Shown here: in pieces, positions 1 to 14,625 of the stretch
Numbering within the stretch: the first letter of the stretch is position 1
Layout: each line of letters opens with the position of its first letter
NCBI RefSeq assembly: GCF_013377495.2
Contig: NC_066362.1
Span: 87,197,129-87,261,128 of the forward strand
DNA from: Cygnus atratus
Lineage: Eukaryota > Chordata > Aves > Anseriformes > Anatidae
Reading direction: 5' to 3'
Length of the DNA stretch: 64,000 nt
Program-made: the position numbers and the translations under genes
Notes under the pieces: model-generated
Databases searched by the model: none
Told to the model about the DNA's origin: nothing
What the model saw: only the letters and a program-made list of their open reading frames with translations

Positions 1-3000
1 AATGTCCTTCAGAACGTGGATGGACATTTTTATTGCATTGTGTCTGACTTCTCAAGCATAGTTTCCTAGCCCATCTGAAGCGAAAACAAATCAGAAGTAG
101 GCATCACAGATTTACTTCAGTAGGAGCAAGGAGGAACTGAGAACACTCAGGAGTCAGATAATTTATTACCTGCATGTAAAAAGTGAAGTTTAATCCTTGC
201 CATGCAACTAGAAAAGGGGTGATGAATATCATGGATATAATCTGCTTAACACTGACAGCAACAGAGCACTGAAAAAAAAAACCCTCTGAAATCTCCAGCA
301 CAAAACAAATATGCTGCAACTAATATGGAATACTTCAGTCACATAAATTACAAAAATCAGGAAAACGTTTTACAGTCTGACTACAAGATCGTCTGCCTTT
401 AATCAAAAAGTCATTCTTAGGCTGTAGGTTACAAATGAGGTTTGGTATTTTCACTGATTTTTGACCTAGAGACTCTTTATTGTAATATATGGAGAAATTC
501 AAATGACACTGCACATTTTAAGCTGATGCAAATTGATAAGTCTAAAAGAAGATCAGTGGGGAAAAGAACGCACGCAAAATATTATAGAATTGTTAAGGTT
601 ATTCTGACACTGTAACAATGCAGAAGTTACAAGCTAAATTTTAATTTCTTGATTATAAGCAGTAAAACAACAAAATGTTGAAAAATTACATAGGAAGAAG
701 TACTTGTAGTTTTATTGCCAGCAATTTTTTTTTGTTTGTTTTCCTAAAGGTGGCAATATTTCAGATATCATTTACTGTATTTTTATTGGTTTTGTTTGTG
801 CATTAAATTTCCTTAAAAAGAGACTGCTTGATACTGTGCTTGTACATCTAGCTGAGTGGCACCTTCCATTCAGGACCTTGACTCCGACTCACAGTTTCCA
901 CCTACATCTGAAAGGACAGAAAGGTAGACAATGCCCGTAAAAAAGTTAAAACAAATAGAAAGAAAGGTGAGCGTGGCATAGAGCTAACCTCAGCAACTAC
1001 AGTATTTTCATCACGTCTGTTACAGAAACCATGCTTCTTTGAACTTTGAATGTAAACATCATTTATCTGTTCATTTGCCTACATATAGTGCTCCAAAGAA
1101 ATGTGTATTGGGCTGGCAAATATGACGAAGGACCAACAGCAGATGTGAGCACGTATAGTGACAGCCAGAGGTCAAACAGGATGTCCTGTGTACATAAAAT
1201 GGCACTACAGGACTATGTCTAAGCAACTGAATCTGATCTGAAACATCGCAGCCACTTTCTTACATTTCAGTGTCGCTGTGTTATGCAAAGACAGAATGTA
1301 ATTCTTCTTTTCTTTTACTATGCTTGTTTATCATTCAAAATGTTTGATATTTCAACTTTGCTTGAGTCTGATTTTGTGCTAAGTAGCAACAAGATCCCAA
1401 CCTGCATTTAGAACACTTTTTTTTTTTAAACTTAGATTTATTGCCGATTGTTACTGAAGCAGCCTCTTACTTCTTATTGTCATGTAGTGAAACAACAATA
1501 AGGTAAACTTAAGCTTAAATTGCTTCTGCTGTTCTGTACTAAAGCATGTATCAAGTTGTGATTATAAAACAAGATAAGCTCTCAATAAATGATTCTCAAA
1601 ATATAACGTGCAACTTCCATGGTGTAAATTCCTCTTACCTAATGAACACATTTTAATGGCTTTAACAAGTGTGCTTAATATTCATCAGCACTTGTAAGAT
1701 CTCAGGGAACTATAATAATACAGTGCAAGTATTTATAGTCAAGATTTACAAAGAAAAAAACCTTGAAGATTCAGTGCAAAATTATGTGTGCACTTCCATG
1801 CCTGCATTTTAAGTGTGCATCTACCTACACCATATACTTAGGCACTACTTCAAGGAGGAAATTTTGAATCCCAAATCTATTCACATCCCTGGATATCAAT
1901 CCCAGAATAACGGTTAAAGCCTTAGGGAGTCCAGATAAAATTATTTCATGATATAAAAACTTCAATGAAAACTGTGAATTTATCAGAACTATAGGAGCTG
2001 ATTAGAAACAACTAAGAATAATTATTTCTAATCTGACAAGACATACTCTCAACAAATTGTTTTTCTATGCAACAAGCAAATGGACTTCTGTCTTCTCCTT
2101 CAAGCATGTTAAAAAAAATGCTTGCTATATCCCCATAAAAAAACAAAAACACTATAATTCCCTGCCCAGTCAAGTAGAGTTTAGAACTTGCTTCTGCTTC
2201 TGTTTTTCAAATTTTATGTTACATTCTGCAGTAGCATTATAGCATATCTCAGTTAGTATCTGGGATAATGAATTTCACACTTAATCTCATAATTAAGAGA
2301 ATATTCTGTTTCATAAAAAACTTCCACAGTCTCCATGAGTAACAGATACATCTGTAAGACTTTAAAAGCTGTTGCCTAAAAGTAATGGAAGATTTACTAC
2401 ATTTTTTTCAATGGGGTGCATCTATTCATTATTCAGATGTAATAGTCCAGGAGGTATCCCACATTATTTCCTGTTGCCTTTCATTATAGTGACATTCTTA
2501 GAGTTTCTTCCACTTGCTGGAAAAGAGTCATTGTTTAGAAGAGTGCAAGAAGTAGATGAGGCCTTTCTTGTTTGTTTTCAGTTTATTTTGGCTGGGGGCT
2601 GTGTAACCAGAGGAGGATATGATTAGTGATGAAGCTCAGTTTTCCCTTTCAAAAGCAATCTACTTGTTCTTATTTCCACTGATCTTCAGAGTTCCCTCTC
2701 TATCACAGTACAGTGAAGTTTTTGAGGAACCGTTCACTACTTCAGATAAACTGGCGTTAATTCAAAATAAAGCTGCCTTGATGACTAGTATCATTCCAAA
2801 TAATAAAAACTGTTATTACACCTTTGGTTTTGTTCAGTCAGCAAGATCTGGGCAGCTGGTAAATAGAGAGGAATTCATAGAAGGTGCATCAAACCTTCAA
2901 GTAAGTGAGAAAGAAAAAAGCAATTATACAGCAAGTGCATGAATTCATTGACATTGTCAAAGCTTCACCAATCTAAGACATATTTCATCATCTGGAGTGA

Positions 3001-5082
3001 CTTAAGCCTTTGTCTCCTAGGTGGCAGGATTTAAAAATAAACCAGAAGTTTTCAAGAGACGTGGTCAGGCAGGGTGAAACAGCTGTGTGTTCATAACACT
3101 TGGCACGATTTTCCCCAGCCCTTAGCTGACTGAACTATCTTACTAGTTGTACAAATGCACTGAAAGCTGGATGCCCAGTGAAGTGCAACTGAGTTCAGTG
3201 ATTTGGACCCTGGGTAGAGAAAGACAGAAGGGACAGAAAGTGCAGGTGAGAAGCCCAAAGCAGTGTGTGCTGGCCAGGCACCACTGCACCTGTTGGGCCA
3301 CAGTAACTGAGGGAGGACCACCACGAAAGAAACACTCACATTCTTGTGGCAGACATCTACCATAGTGGATTTTGTTTGCTGAAAACAGCAAGAAAAGAAG
3401 GGGAAAAAAGAATATGCAGACAGAAAGTCATTTGCTAAACTTTGCCTCATGTCACATCCTACTCTGAGAGAGACCTATGTGCCTACTGCACTGAGGTAGC
3501 AATCAATCTTCAAGTGAATCAAAGCGTTCAGCAGCTAACAGACACAGATGGTTTCCTATTCACACATTTTTATTCATGAATTCAATTTTGGATTCAAAAC
3601 CCAGTATAATTATTGGGAAGAAACATTCAAACTTTATCCTCCTAAACTGTCAGTTGTAGCCTTGCAATATATTTTATATTTCTTACCAGAAGGAATAAGT
3701 ACGTATTTGTTATGTACTAACAAATTTAAATTATCAGGTACAAATAAGTGAAAGTACAGAACAGGAACAGTCTCGTATACCTAGCAGGGGGGTTGATTTC
3801 TGCTAAATTCAGACTACCTGAATCTAAATGATTATTGGAATCAACTTTATGATCTAATTTCAAATGTGTCTTCTTTACCACAACTTGTCATACAGAAGGA
3901 AAATCTATCATATGTTGTAGAGACCACATAGCTTTAAAAGACTCTTTCCATTCATATTTAGCGTAATGCTTCATGTAAAGACCTGAATAGCATTTGTATC
4001 AAAATAAGTTAAAAAGACAGAGAACTGAAGTACAGTGGCTCTTCAGTGATTAATGTGAGAACTTAAGGGAAAGTCGGAATGTATTTTAATACATAGAACT
4101 CAAATCAGTTTCTTTTTTAATTACTTTTTAATATAATCAATACTAAATGCAAGAACAGATCAGTGATGAACTGATACTGCAGAGGGCGATGAGTATTCAC
4201 CAATAACTGGCATCGTTCAGAATCAAGACTAAAACATCTGCGGTTGGCACTTACTCGTCAGCACCATTTTATGAAAGACAGGCTGAGGCCATGAACATGA
4301 TTCTTCAGCTAAGTATTAATATAGCAAAAAATGCAACAAAACTGAATAAAGGCAATAAGGAAATAAGGTACCCTAAGCAGTGTCAAGGTTGTGCTATTGC
4401 AATGAATCTAGCTTCACAAAGGCAATTCAGCTGTTAGTGCAATGTTGCTATCATGTCTTACGTAATCTAAGAAGTATAAATAGATCTTACGAAGGCTATT
4501 TATTTCATTCTTCAGGTCAAATTAATTTTATTTCTGTATCATGATAAACAGAGACATTCAGGATGCACATTCAAATACAGACATTTCAGATTAATTCATT
4601 TTAGCTTCTAGTTTTGAATTTTATTCCATACAGTTTATGTAGTTTAGCAGCCTAAAATGGCTGACAGTTGGCTTCAGACTTTTTGTATTCTTATTGCACC
4701 TGATAACATTGGAAATGTGGTTTACTTTACCACTGAAATATATACTGAGTTTCCCCCCAGCACTCTGCTAAGAGTTCTGTCTAAATACCTAAATTAAGTT
4801 TTTCTCTCTGTTTATAAATATATAAAAGCAAATAGCAAGTTACACTTGTATAGGAGTGTGGAAACTGGGCTGTTGCTATTGTGAGGCAAGTTATTTAGTT
4901 AATGACAATTTGGGGGGTTATTTTCTGCATCTTGAGAAGTAACCTCTTGAAGCTGTGAGGTATTGCTTTGAGGGCTGTAAAAAAAAAAAGAGTATGTTGC
5001 CATTTTGACAATGCAATAAAGCAAGGATGAAAACTACCACTGAATCCTAGGAATATTTATTTCATATAAAATTGTGGAACTT
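1..5082. other. Non-genic AT-rich stretch, nothing supported
   Basis: I see no coding region, RNA gene or recognisable transposon. The open reading frames are short (none above about 120 codons), unsupported by motifs and overlap on both strands. Short A and T runs and AT-rich sequence dominate. The base composition is that of vertebrate intergenic or intronic DNA. Confidence 0.6.
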
Positions 5083-5124
5083 AATTTAAGGTTTTTAATT
5101 TAAGGTTTCTAATTTAAGGTTTCA
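5083..5124. repeat. Three tandem copies of a 14-bp unit
   Basis: The unit AATTTAAGGTTTYT occurs three times in a row (5083-5096, 5097-5110, 5111-5124) with only terminal differences. It is a small local tandem duplication inside AT-rich DNA and needs no functional explanation. Confidence 0.85.
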
Positions 5125-8100
5125 TTTACAGATATTTTTCCTTTAAAAAGCCACACTGTAATGGTTTGGAATGATAAAGAAACCCACTTCTTACAGAGCT
5201 GAATCTTTCTGACCAATACAAATCATATTAAGTAACCTCAATGTTTCTATTTAGGGAATAGAAAGGTGCTAACCAATTACATCCAATAAATATTTTCATA
5301 TTTTGGCACATTGCAGAGTATAATGAAAAACAAATCCCATTATTATTTAAATGGAGAAAGTTTGAGTTTTACCATTTTATAACAAGAAATTTAGTCGCTT
5401 ACTAATTTTATAATGGCTGTTGTGAAATACCTAATAAAATACTAGTAGATACAGAAGGAATTTAATTTGAAATGTGGAAGCATGGGGAAACAGATTGTTC
5501 AGTGATATAAAGTGACAGAAAAAAAAATTATAACAAAATAAGACTGCAAATCAAGTTGAAAGACATCATGAAGCCTATGGCTGTTGAAACCAGCAGAGCT
5601 AACTGCTTCTTAAAAAGCAGAGATAAAAGATGCCTATCTATAGAAAGGAAGAGATTAACCTGCTACAAAGAAAAGCATAGTAAAGATGCCAAAGGTAAAC
5701 ATGATGAAGACTGAACAGCAAGACCTGTGTAGCCAAATTTGCCAACTGTGTGGGTGAAACCCCTCAATTAGTGAAGTCAGTAACTGATTATGGAAGAGAG
5801 AAATGGAGCAAAGCGCAGGGAAGAAAAATTTTATCTTTGTGGGAATGATTTATTCAGAATTGCATGGCATAAAAGGAACTAAACAGGCCACAGATTTAAA
5901 TAAGAGCCCCCCAAAAGGAAACAGAATTGAAGCGAGAAATGATTTTGTGGATAGAATTTGACAAGTATTAACAAGGGAATCCAAATTACCTGCCCACCTC
6001 TCCTCCACATACTCTGCTACAGAGACAACTTTGCAAGATGAGAAACCATTTACCAGGAAGTTTTACTTTGTTGTCATACCCATCCGACAGTAGCACCACC
6101 ACCTGTTCTTACACACTGTGCTATTGCAAAATAGCACATTGCAAGCCGGCAAAAGGCAGCACAGTGTTCCCAGCAGATCCACATTACTGCAGCCCTCACT
6201 GTTTCACATGTGGGGCTTGGACCCTTCCTGCTTCTGCACAATGCGAGCAGAAGATGCCCCAACAGCATGGTAAATAAAGCAGAAAAAACATCCTGACCTT
6301 GTATTGTTTTATGGAGTCAACATAAGAAGAACATCACCTTAAGGCTGCATTTCTGCTACGACTGCTCTGTATTCCTGTGAGCTATTGGTGGCATTCCTGC
6401 CTGAGTTCTTGCCTCAAAACCAGGTCAGGCATGCCAGGGTGGGGCTGTCCACATTGATTACGCACTCCCTCACAGCTGAAATCCTACAACATTTCCTGCC
6501 ATTGACTTCCCTGTTATTTCTTCCCTCTCCTCAAGCCTTCATTTCCCAAAGCCCTTCCACCCCAAGGGTTTCCATCCTCCCTTATCCTAGAACTGCCTTC
6601 TCCTTCCAGACCTGGTCTCTTAGAGGCTTCATACTCCCAACCCAAAACTTCTGTTAGGGACTCCCATATTCTTTCTTCCCTCAGATCATTTCCTACTAAC
6701 TGCAGCTGCCCTAACACCCTTGTCTTTCGCAGCCCAATGCACTCTTACTGGCTACCGGTACTGACCGCTGGCCAAACACATAACATAGCTGGTGTTCCCT
6801 GCTGGATCAGGGAGAAACACCCCTCTGCTAGCTTCTCAAATTGAGTTTTTAAAAATTATAATTTTTATAAAATAATCACCCTGGAAAGGATTTCGGGGGC
6901 AAGGCAGAATTAAAAAAAAAAAAAAACAAAAAACTATCTGGAAAAAGGAAAAATCCTAAAGGCAGCCATAATGGCATGACACAGACTGCTGTTGTGCATT
7001 CATAATCCCCCTGCACACGAGTTCATATATTATTTCTTTATGTAAATAAATACACTATATCTTCTCTAGATATAAACAAAGTACTTTAGTGGGTTATTCA
7101 AATTCCTGGTCTACTGCAGAAGTCAGCCCCAAACTGCAGGAATACCGACAGTCTTCTGTGCAGTAGATGCAAATACTTGGCTAATTCCTAACACTGGGAA
7201 CAACTCTTCTACTTCTGCTATACAACTTACTAGAAGTGTAATACTATTTTTAAAAAATCAGTAACAAGTGGCAACAAATTAATTAAAAAAATATTAACTG
7301 GAAATGGTTGGCATTCTTTTCTTGGTAATTATTTCACTATCTTTCACTGTTCACCTTTTAAATGTTGAGTATGGAAAGAGGATATACTCTTGTCTTTATC
7401 AGACAGCAAAGGGAAAACTGCAAATATTACAGGATGCTGCTATGACAGAAATCTGCCTTTTTTATCAGATGTTGTTGTTTTGAATCCTCTCGCAACTACG
7501 GAAGAAAAACAACCTGACGCTGTTCACACTTCAGTTAGGAAGCATTGCTAGCATTGTAAGACATCGTATGTAAGCACCTTCAGCACTTGATGTAATAGTC
7601 TGGTATGATCCATTCTTGAGGGGCAATTCTAGTGCCCATTAGTTGCATTTACTTTGTGTAAGAAACTGTCTGAAGAAGGAGGGAAAAGGAAGAAGAGGAG
7701 GAAGAAGAACAGCAGTTATCGACCAAAGGTTTTTCTGGTTTTCTATGTAGATGTATTTATTCTCATATCTTACTGCCTGAGACTTTTTTTGTGACATGCT
7801 ACACATTGCTAACATGTTATGCTTGATTTTACCCTTCAGAGAAGTACTCTCGTAGACCAAAACAGCCCACTAACTTTCCTATATAATCATACTTGCTGGC
7901 CTGACTGAATCAGACTGAATCGGTAAGAGAGGTGCCCTACTTTCCAAAGATCCCTGTTTCAACTCTGTAATGCCTGCATACACCCACGATCATATTGTAG
8001 GCTCAAAGGAATTTGTCCTGATGCCTGAAACATGATTGCGTATTACGGAATAACACTAAATATATGTTCATACATCAAGGCACAATGTATTACATTTTTT

Positions 8101-10335
8101 TTCATAAAGTAAGCTATCTCACCACACAAGATAAGAACCTGAATATCCTAGACTTTTCCTGTTGCACGTAGTATCCTACATGAAAATGGAAATTGCCTTG
8201 GATAGCAAAAAATAGCTATTTTTAATATGACATGGATTTTCTCATCCCCTAGAAATACATTTTTATAATTATATATCATCTTTATGTTTAGCCCTGTAAG
8301 AATTTGTTAACTGCAATCCATCTCTAAATTTAAAATGAGTTACAGTGGTAGTATGTGATGTGCATATACCGTATAAAAGCATGTGTATATAATATATAAA
8401 TAGTTAACAATCCACACTCAGTTAAGGTGGGTGGGTGCAAAGGATAACAGAAATTAATTCAGATTTGCTATAATATATGTACTTATACATTTATATTTAT
8501 AAAATATTTATAAATGTTTACATAAGTTAAATGGAAAATTCAGATTTTCATTTTGGCACATCCTTGAGAAACAGCTCTTTGAAGTGAGGTTTCTGCGTTA
8601 ATAGTTTGATTTTCGAGAGTGCTTAATATCCAACAGTCCTCAGGTAAAAGTGATGAGAGGACACCGGCCCTCAACATTACAGAAAAAAAGATTTTGTAGA
8701 CTGCCTCCATGGGAGAAGTGAAGGGATTGCTCGCTGTCTGTGAGGGGGAACAACAGAACTTAATGGTCATTTGTATGTGACTTAATTTGTCATTTGCATT
8801 TCACAATCTGCCCAGAGACGTTGAGGTGCTGCGTCCTGAATCCATACTGTATCAGCTAACACTTAAAACTTCAATTCGATGATTTACTAGTTGGCTTTTG
8901 GCCGGCTTCTTTATGATCCCACTGAGGAGCAGAGGATCTGACACTGGGTAATAGCGACAACCAACATATCTTAAGCTGAGAATCTGTGCTGTCAGTCAGA
9001 CTATTGCATTTTTGAATGATGAAGAAAGCGTACCTTCTCCGAGTGGTACATCAGCTAATTCTGTTAAGTGGCATATGCATTGCTGATCACTTCTTCCCAT
9101 TCGAAAAGCAATAGGTTTAGGGCACGCAGACCTCACTGACTAACACTTGGATAAACGGCATGTTGGTAGTTGAAGAGAGGCACAGTCAAGTCCCTCTCAG
9201 TTTTCTATTTGGTTGCAAAGCTTTCCATTGCTGTTCTCAGAAGAACCGGCTGCTAGCCATTTTTAGTGCTTGATGATCGCTTCTTTTGGAGTTATATCTA
9301 TCAACACCACTAACACGTTTTGCTCTTGTGGGTATCTCCTTCAAACAGAATTTAGCTCCTAGGATTGTTAAAATTGAGAGCCTGGCTTTCAAGGATGTGC
9401 AACAACCTGCAGCTTTTCAAAGGCAACTGTTGGGAGCTAAGTAAAGCGAAAAAAAGGCCATAGGCTTAAATCTCTGCTAAGAGCCCTATGCACTTGCTGC
9501 TGGAAAGTTTTTAGGGCACCGAGGGCAACAATATGCTCTCACTGCCCTGCTCAAAGCTCTGCCTACGTACACTTTTACTTAAGGATTTATTTACTCAATT
9601 CACTGACTGCATCTTAGTCACTGAAAGTAAGGGGCAGAATTATTTTCTTGTATGTGGAAGAAAGCCTGGAACCCTCAATCTAAATAAAAACCTCCCACAA
9701 AGACAGTTCCTCCAGTCAAGGTATACCATAGCCACCAAAACAACTTGTTTGAAAATCTTCCTAAAAACTGAGGTATTCAAAACCCATTGGAGAGCAACAC
9801 ACGCTCATCAAACAGCATCCTCTTTATGAGATGGAAAACAAATTGTCCGCATATCTGTTGCTAATACAAACAGGAAAAACAAAGTCCTGAAAGATTAGTT
9901 GGCCAGTACCATGACAGATTGTTCTGCTTGTTCTATTTGTGAATGGAAAAATATTTTAATAATCCAAGATCATCCAATTCCTTCAGGAGTTGCATTTCAA
10001 ATTATGACTCATTTATTTTATAACAGTAATGCACCAATGATTTATAATTTCAATAGTAAAATCCTCTCCGGGCTGAAATTCAGCATATGAGAAAAAAGCT
10101 GTAATTTATTTTTTTCCTTTATTGTTTTGAAGGTTATGGTTTTTGGCTATGAGTGCGTATTTAAAATTTCATACACATGTTTAAACAAAACACTGATATA
10201 ATATTTAGAAGACACACTTTTACAGACAATGAGCTCATAGTGTTATTTATTTCCAAATCAGTGTTCAGTTATGATTCCTATCTTCAGTTCCTCCTTTCTC
10301 CCATTTTCCACCCAGCCACACCACTGTGACTTCTC
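5125..10335. other. Non-genic stretch, nothing supported
   Basis: No gene, RNA or clear transposon is visible. A 15-base A run lies at 6912-6926. A pyrimidine-rich, slightly GC-richer patch lies around 6000-6720 and gives several overlapping short ORFs on both strands, which is the pattern of chance frames. AT-rich sequence resumes to the end of the block. Confidence 0.55.
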
Positions 10336-11400
10336 ACGCATTTCCTTACCTATACCACTTGCAAATGACTCTGCCCTCTTGGCCAAGAAATGGGGTGTCA
10401 TGGGGATAGAAATGCTCTAGGAGCTGGGGGTGGAGGATAACCATTTTCTGTCTTCGTATATATACCTGACGAGGGTTTCCTGCTGTTCTCCTCTCAGGAC
10501 TCTTTCCCATGTCCTCTCCTGCTCCCCAGCTTGAACCTCCTGGGGCTATGGAGAAGCACCAAATGAAGAGTGATAGATGAGGGCCGGGCCCCGGTGGTAA
10601 GGACAGGGGTGTTGGTTCAGAAAGACAAGGTGGAGAAGCACCTGCAAAAGGGGCTTTCAGCTTTGAACAATGATGCACTTAGGCACTGCGATCAAGACCA
10701 GTGGTTGCCTCCTCTGTAACCTGGACATTCCTCTACGGAGAGCAAGAAAACTGGGGTGGGGAAGGGCCAGTACCACCTCCTCAGTCAGAAGCAGAGCAAG
10801 AGACCTGCAGGTACCCACCAGCTGCTCTCGTGGGTATCTGCCCACTCCACCAATTTCTCAAGCCAGCTCTGTTGGGTAGGCAAGGAGCAGCAGAGCCAGG
10901 CTCTTCTTGGGTGGGAGGGAACCCCTGCATACTACATTGAATCTGGAGAAGAAACAGTCAAAGACCAAAGATACGCACACATGGTCACACTGAAAAGGAG
11001 CCAAGAGAACGTAGCTGACAGCGAGCTCTTAGGCCATACGCTTCCTGGAGCGCCCCACTTGCAGGTGACAAAGTTTGATTTCTAATGGGTTGAACTTCTC
11101 CTGCAGGGTGAAGAAGTGATCCTGCCCGAAGGCATGGCATGCTATGCCCACTGCCCAGAACGAGCTGAAGAGCATCCTACACCTGCGTGGTTAACTAAGA
11201 ATAAATGTGCAATTGCTGCCAGAGCCCAGCTAGACCACCTGAGTGGAGGCGGTTTTCGATGATCTGAACCTGCCGTGTGGAACAAGACATCTGTCACTGA
11301 AAGAGCAGAATTCATCTCAGCTGGCAAGGCAGTAAAATGACAGACCTTTTTGTGGTGAGCTGGAAAGCTGGTTGCAATTGTCACCAGAGGTATCTGAGAC
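10336..11400. other. GC-richer non-coding block of unknown nature
   Basis: This kilobase is clearly richer in G and C than its surroundings and therefore carries six or more overlapping 60-110-codon frames on both strands. None has a recognisable motif, leader or repeat. I see no CR1 signature, LTR or splice-site-bounded exon that I would defend. It may be an old unrecognised repeat or a conserved block (the part from about 11,200 to 11,400 looks the most ordered). Function unknown. Confidence 0.3.
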
Positions 11401-14400
11401 AAGATCTAAATGCATGAGAGACGTCAGCTCAGACTGCAGCTCTGGAAGGCGTTTGGGTTTACAGCTCTCTGTGTCTCGGGTTCTTCGATAAACTTTTCAA
11501 AATATTACAGGTAACACTGTCAGGCACTTTTGGTAATATTTAAAAAAACAGGATGGAATTTAAAGCGATATCCGTTGCCAGCTAAAAATGGAATTTCAGG
11601 ACAGTTTTACCTTACTTCACTAAATCTACGCGTATTAGAATTAAATTTGTCCTATTTACCTCTACTTCCTCTACATAAGCTGATGCACTGGATGGTTTCC
11701 ATAGTAAGTTTCCATTTCTCTTATAACAAACAATATGAACAAATAAAATGTACAGGAGAACAGAAAGAGGAAGGAAACATTAGCTGGCTTTCTGTCCTTA
11801 CATGAAAACAATTCTCTTTTAATATCTCCCAAGTTAATTAAACAAAATGAGCAGGAGTTATTTTAAGGTATGGCATTTTGGGGCAGAAGATTCTGCAGAT
11901 TTGTAAGAGGTTTCCCTTACTTAATTCTTTTTAAAACGTGTACCAATACTCTGCCAATGATGTTTCTCTAACATCACTCTATGAAATGATTTATTAAATA
12001 TTAAGCCCTTTGATGCAAATGTTACAGTATTATACAGAAATAACTTTTGTATTTAAAGTCATGTAAGGAAAAAAAAAATTCTTTCTAGTGAAAGCATTTC
12101 TATGGATAATTTAAATTGCCATGACCCAGATGCCCAAAAGCTGCCTTTCCATCTTTCTGCCTCGCAGTTTAGTAGTAGATGATAACATGCCTGGTGTGTT
12201 GCCTCCCTGCTGCCACCATCTACTTGGCATAAAAATTGATACTTTGATAGCACATAATGCTTAATAGGCTAAAAGCTGAGTATGGATCTTAAACTAAGAT
12301 AATAAAAATAACTGTTTAGCGGATTATAAAAGCAATACTGCAAGCATTTTTTTAAAATAGGATTTTGCACCAATTTAAAATGGAAGTAGTTTACAAGTTG
12401 TTCATGTAATGTGATCTATACACCGTTTTCACAAATACTTTTTGAATTCATCTAAGTCATATTAACCCCCCCTTAGTTTTTCAAAGCTATACTTATGATT
12501 TTTGATTTATGATTCAGTAGTACATATAAGCACGTGTACCTTGTATAAGCTGAAGACTTCTTAGCTTCAGAAACTGGAGGGACGGCATTCCTATAACAAT
12601 TAAACCTCAGTCATACTTAGCCAAAGGGAACTGAGAGTATTTGAGTACTGATTTTCCAAGCTGCTGTCCATTGCAAGACGGGCACCCAAAAAATATGAGG
12701 GTCATTACAGTTCCTCAATCAACAGCACTCTCCTGATGCTCCCTCATTATGTTCATGCATGAATCCTTTTCTGGTATGAACTGGAGTAGGGCATCACCTA
12801 AGGGCATAACGACGTTGCACTGCCCAGGCCGCTCTTGAGCGGACAGAAGTGTTCTTATTCCAGTGTGAGTCTTGTCTTGTTCTGCTTGTATAAACATGTA
12901 AAAACACTTTGTCCATACTATATGTTAGTGTTTAAAAATCTCCAGCCATAATTCAGAAGAGTGGCCATGGAAAACAGACCTTTCAGTCCCTGATTGTGAA
13001 TTGGAAAGGTTCCTGAGCACAGTGGAATCAGAGCGTCTCAAGACATTTTCTAATTAAACATACCGCACGTAGTGAAGTTGCCACTGTTTTTAACAGTGGA
13101 GGTAGATGCAAAATAGTCTCTAGATCAGCCAATCCCAAAATGTGAAGCTGGACTTCAAAAAGAAATAGTTAGGTTGAGTCACATCATTAGCCATATTATG
13201 TCAGTATTTGCCATTTCTAGAACTTCATAGCTAAACCTTCTGTTCATGCACACGCCATTTAGATGGAGGATGCCAACACATCTGCTGAATCTTATTAAAC
13301 TAGTTTTTAAGAGATAAAGTTTTTTTCTGAAATTTAAAGTAGAGACGTAGAGCAAAAAAAGTGGTGTGTTTGGTAGCTGATATATAACATTATCCATCTG
13401 CCTGTTTGGTCCTTCTTTAGTGAACTAATGCCACTACTGAGGACTCTGCCAACTGCATTTGCAATTTTCTTTCTGTTTTAAATAGCAGGCAATTTTAGAG
13501 CCTACTTATATTACTCATATGATTTTCTCCAACTGAAAATCCTTCTGTTACTATTTTCCACTGACAGAGAAAATATTGTTTGATATGCAATCTGTTCCCT
13601 GCCTTCCACATTTCAAATTTAAGCTTGTCTCAGCAATCAGCTCCCTATTTTCTTCTGACAAACAAACCCTCACCTCAGCATTTATAGAATAGAAGCTGCA
13701 TGAGAAAAGTTAAAATGTTACTGCCACCTCAACACACACCCTCCTATTGAACATCACACAAATTCCATGTAAGAGAGAATCTGCAGGGACATTCAATCAT
13801 ATCATATATACTCCATATAGCTCTTTCTAAAGCTGAGGTATCTGGAAATACATGGTAGTGATACCACTGTTGCAGTAAGCACAGGTTAACAAAGTCTTGC
13901 AGATGTGTCCCACCTGCACGAACATGTGGCAGCCAGCCCAAATGCAGGGGGGTCAAGGAGGAAGCCAGGATTCAGGGAGCTGCAACTCCCCAAATAAAGA
14001 AACCTCCAGATTTTCTAATCTCTGCCTTCCTTACAGGTCTTTTACTGAGACTGTTAGTTTCCATTTGAAAGGCAGCAGAGAGAAGAAGAAGGTACAAGAG
14101 TGTTTTGATTTGTATGCACAAATACCATGCAGGGTACGCTCCTCTCCATCTGTCTTTTCAGCCCAGCAGACTGTCAGAGACATAAAACAGATGAAATCCT
14201 CTTCTCCAGAAAGCCCAGCACGCAGAAACGTTCCCCACCTCTCCTCACCCAGTACGTTCCTTGCTCCCAGGAATAAAACAGGCCACGCTAACCACACGAC
14301 ATGTAGCCTACGTGGCCAAGCTAGGTAGGACCTGAATGGTAAGGATTGGTATTGTAATGCAACTGTTGATACCATGAGGCGGAAAAGTCTTTCTCAACCT

Positions 14401-14608
14401 ATTCACATCTCAGCAGGTCACATAAACATTAAAAATAGTAATAGCTAAAAAAATGACAGACCGCTAGAATTGTCACAAAAAACGTAAAACATATTAAGTG
14501 TCACTTTGACTCTCCATCACTGTTATCATTTCTTTGCTCGTGGAAAAAGCAATAGTTCAATCTTAATTTTAATTACCACATTATTATTTTTTTCTTTCTT
14601 TCTGATAG
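11401..14608. other. Non-genic stretch, nothing supported
   Basis: AT-rich sequence without recognisable genes or transposons. The part after 13,890 begins a GC-richer patch (to about 14,330) holding opposed 143- and 114-codon ORFs that overlap each other and show no family resemblance, so I treat them as chance frames. Confidence 0.5.
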
Positions 14609-14625
14609 CTTGGTGGACCACCAAG
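14609..14625. repeat. Perfect 17-bp palindrome
   Basis: Arms CTTGGTGG (14609-14616) and CCACCAAG (14618-14625) are perfect inverted copies separated by a single A. This could form a very small cruciform or a dimeric protein-binding site. It has no visible flanking terminal repeats that would make it part of a MITE. Confidence 0.8.

Noticed and set aside
10346..11085. Several 60-110-codon ORFs on both strands
   Set aside because: Overlapping frames in all directions in a GC-rich patch; no family resemblance.
13744..14375. Opposed 143- and 114-codon ORFs and a 70-codon ORF
   Set aside because: Both strands are open over the same span because of locally higher GC; no recognisable domain.
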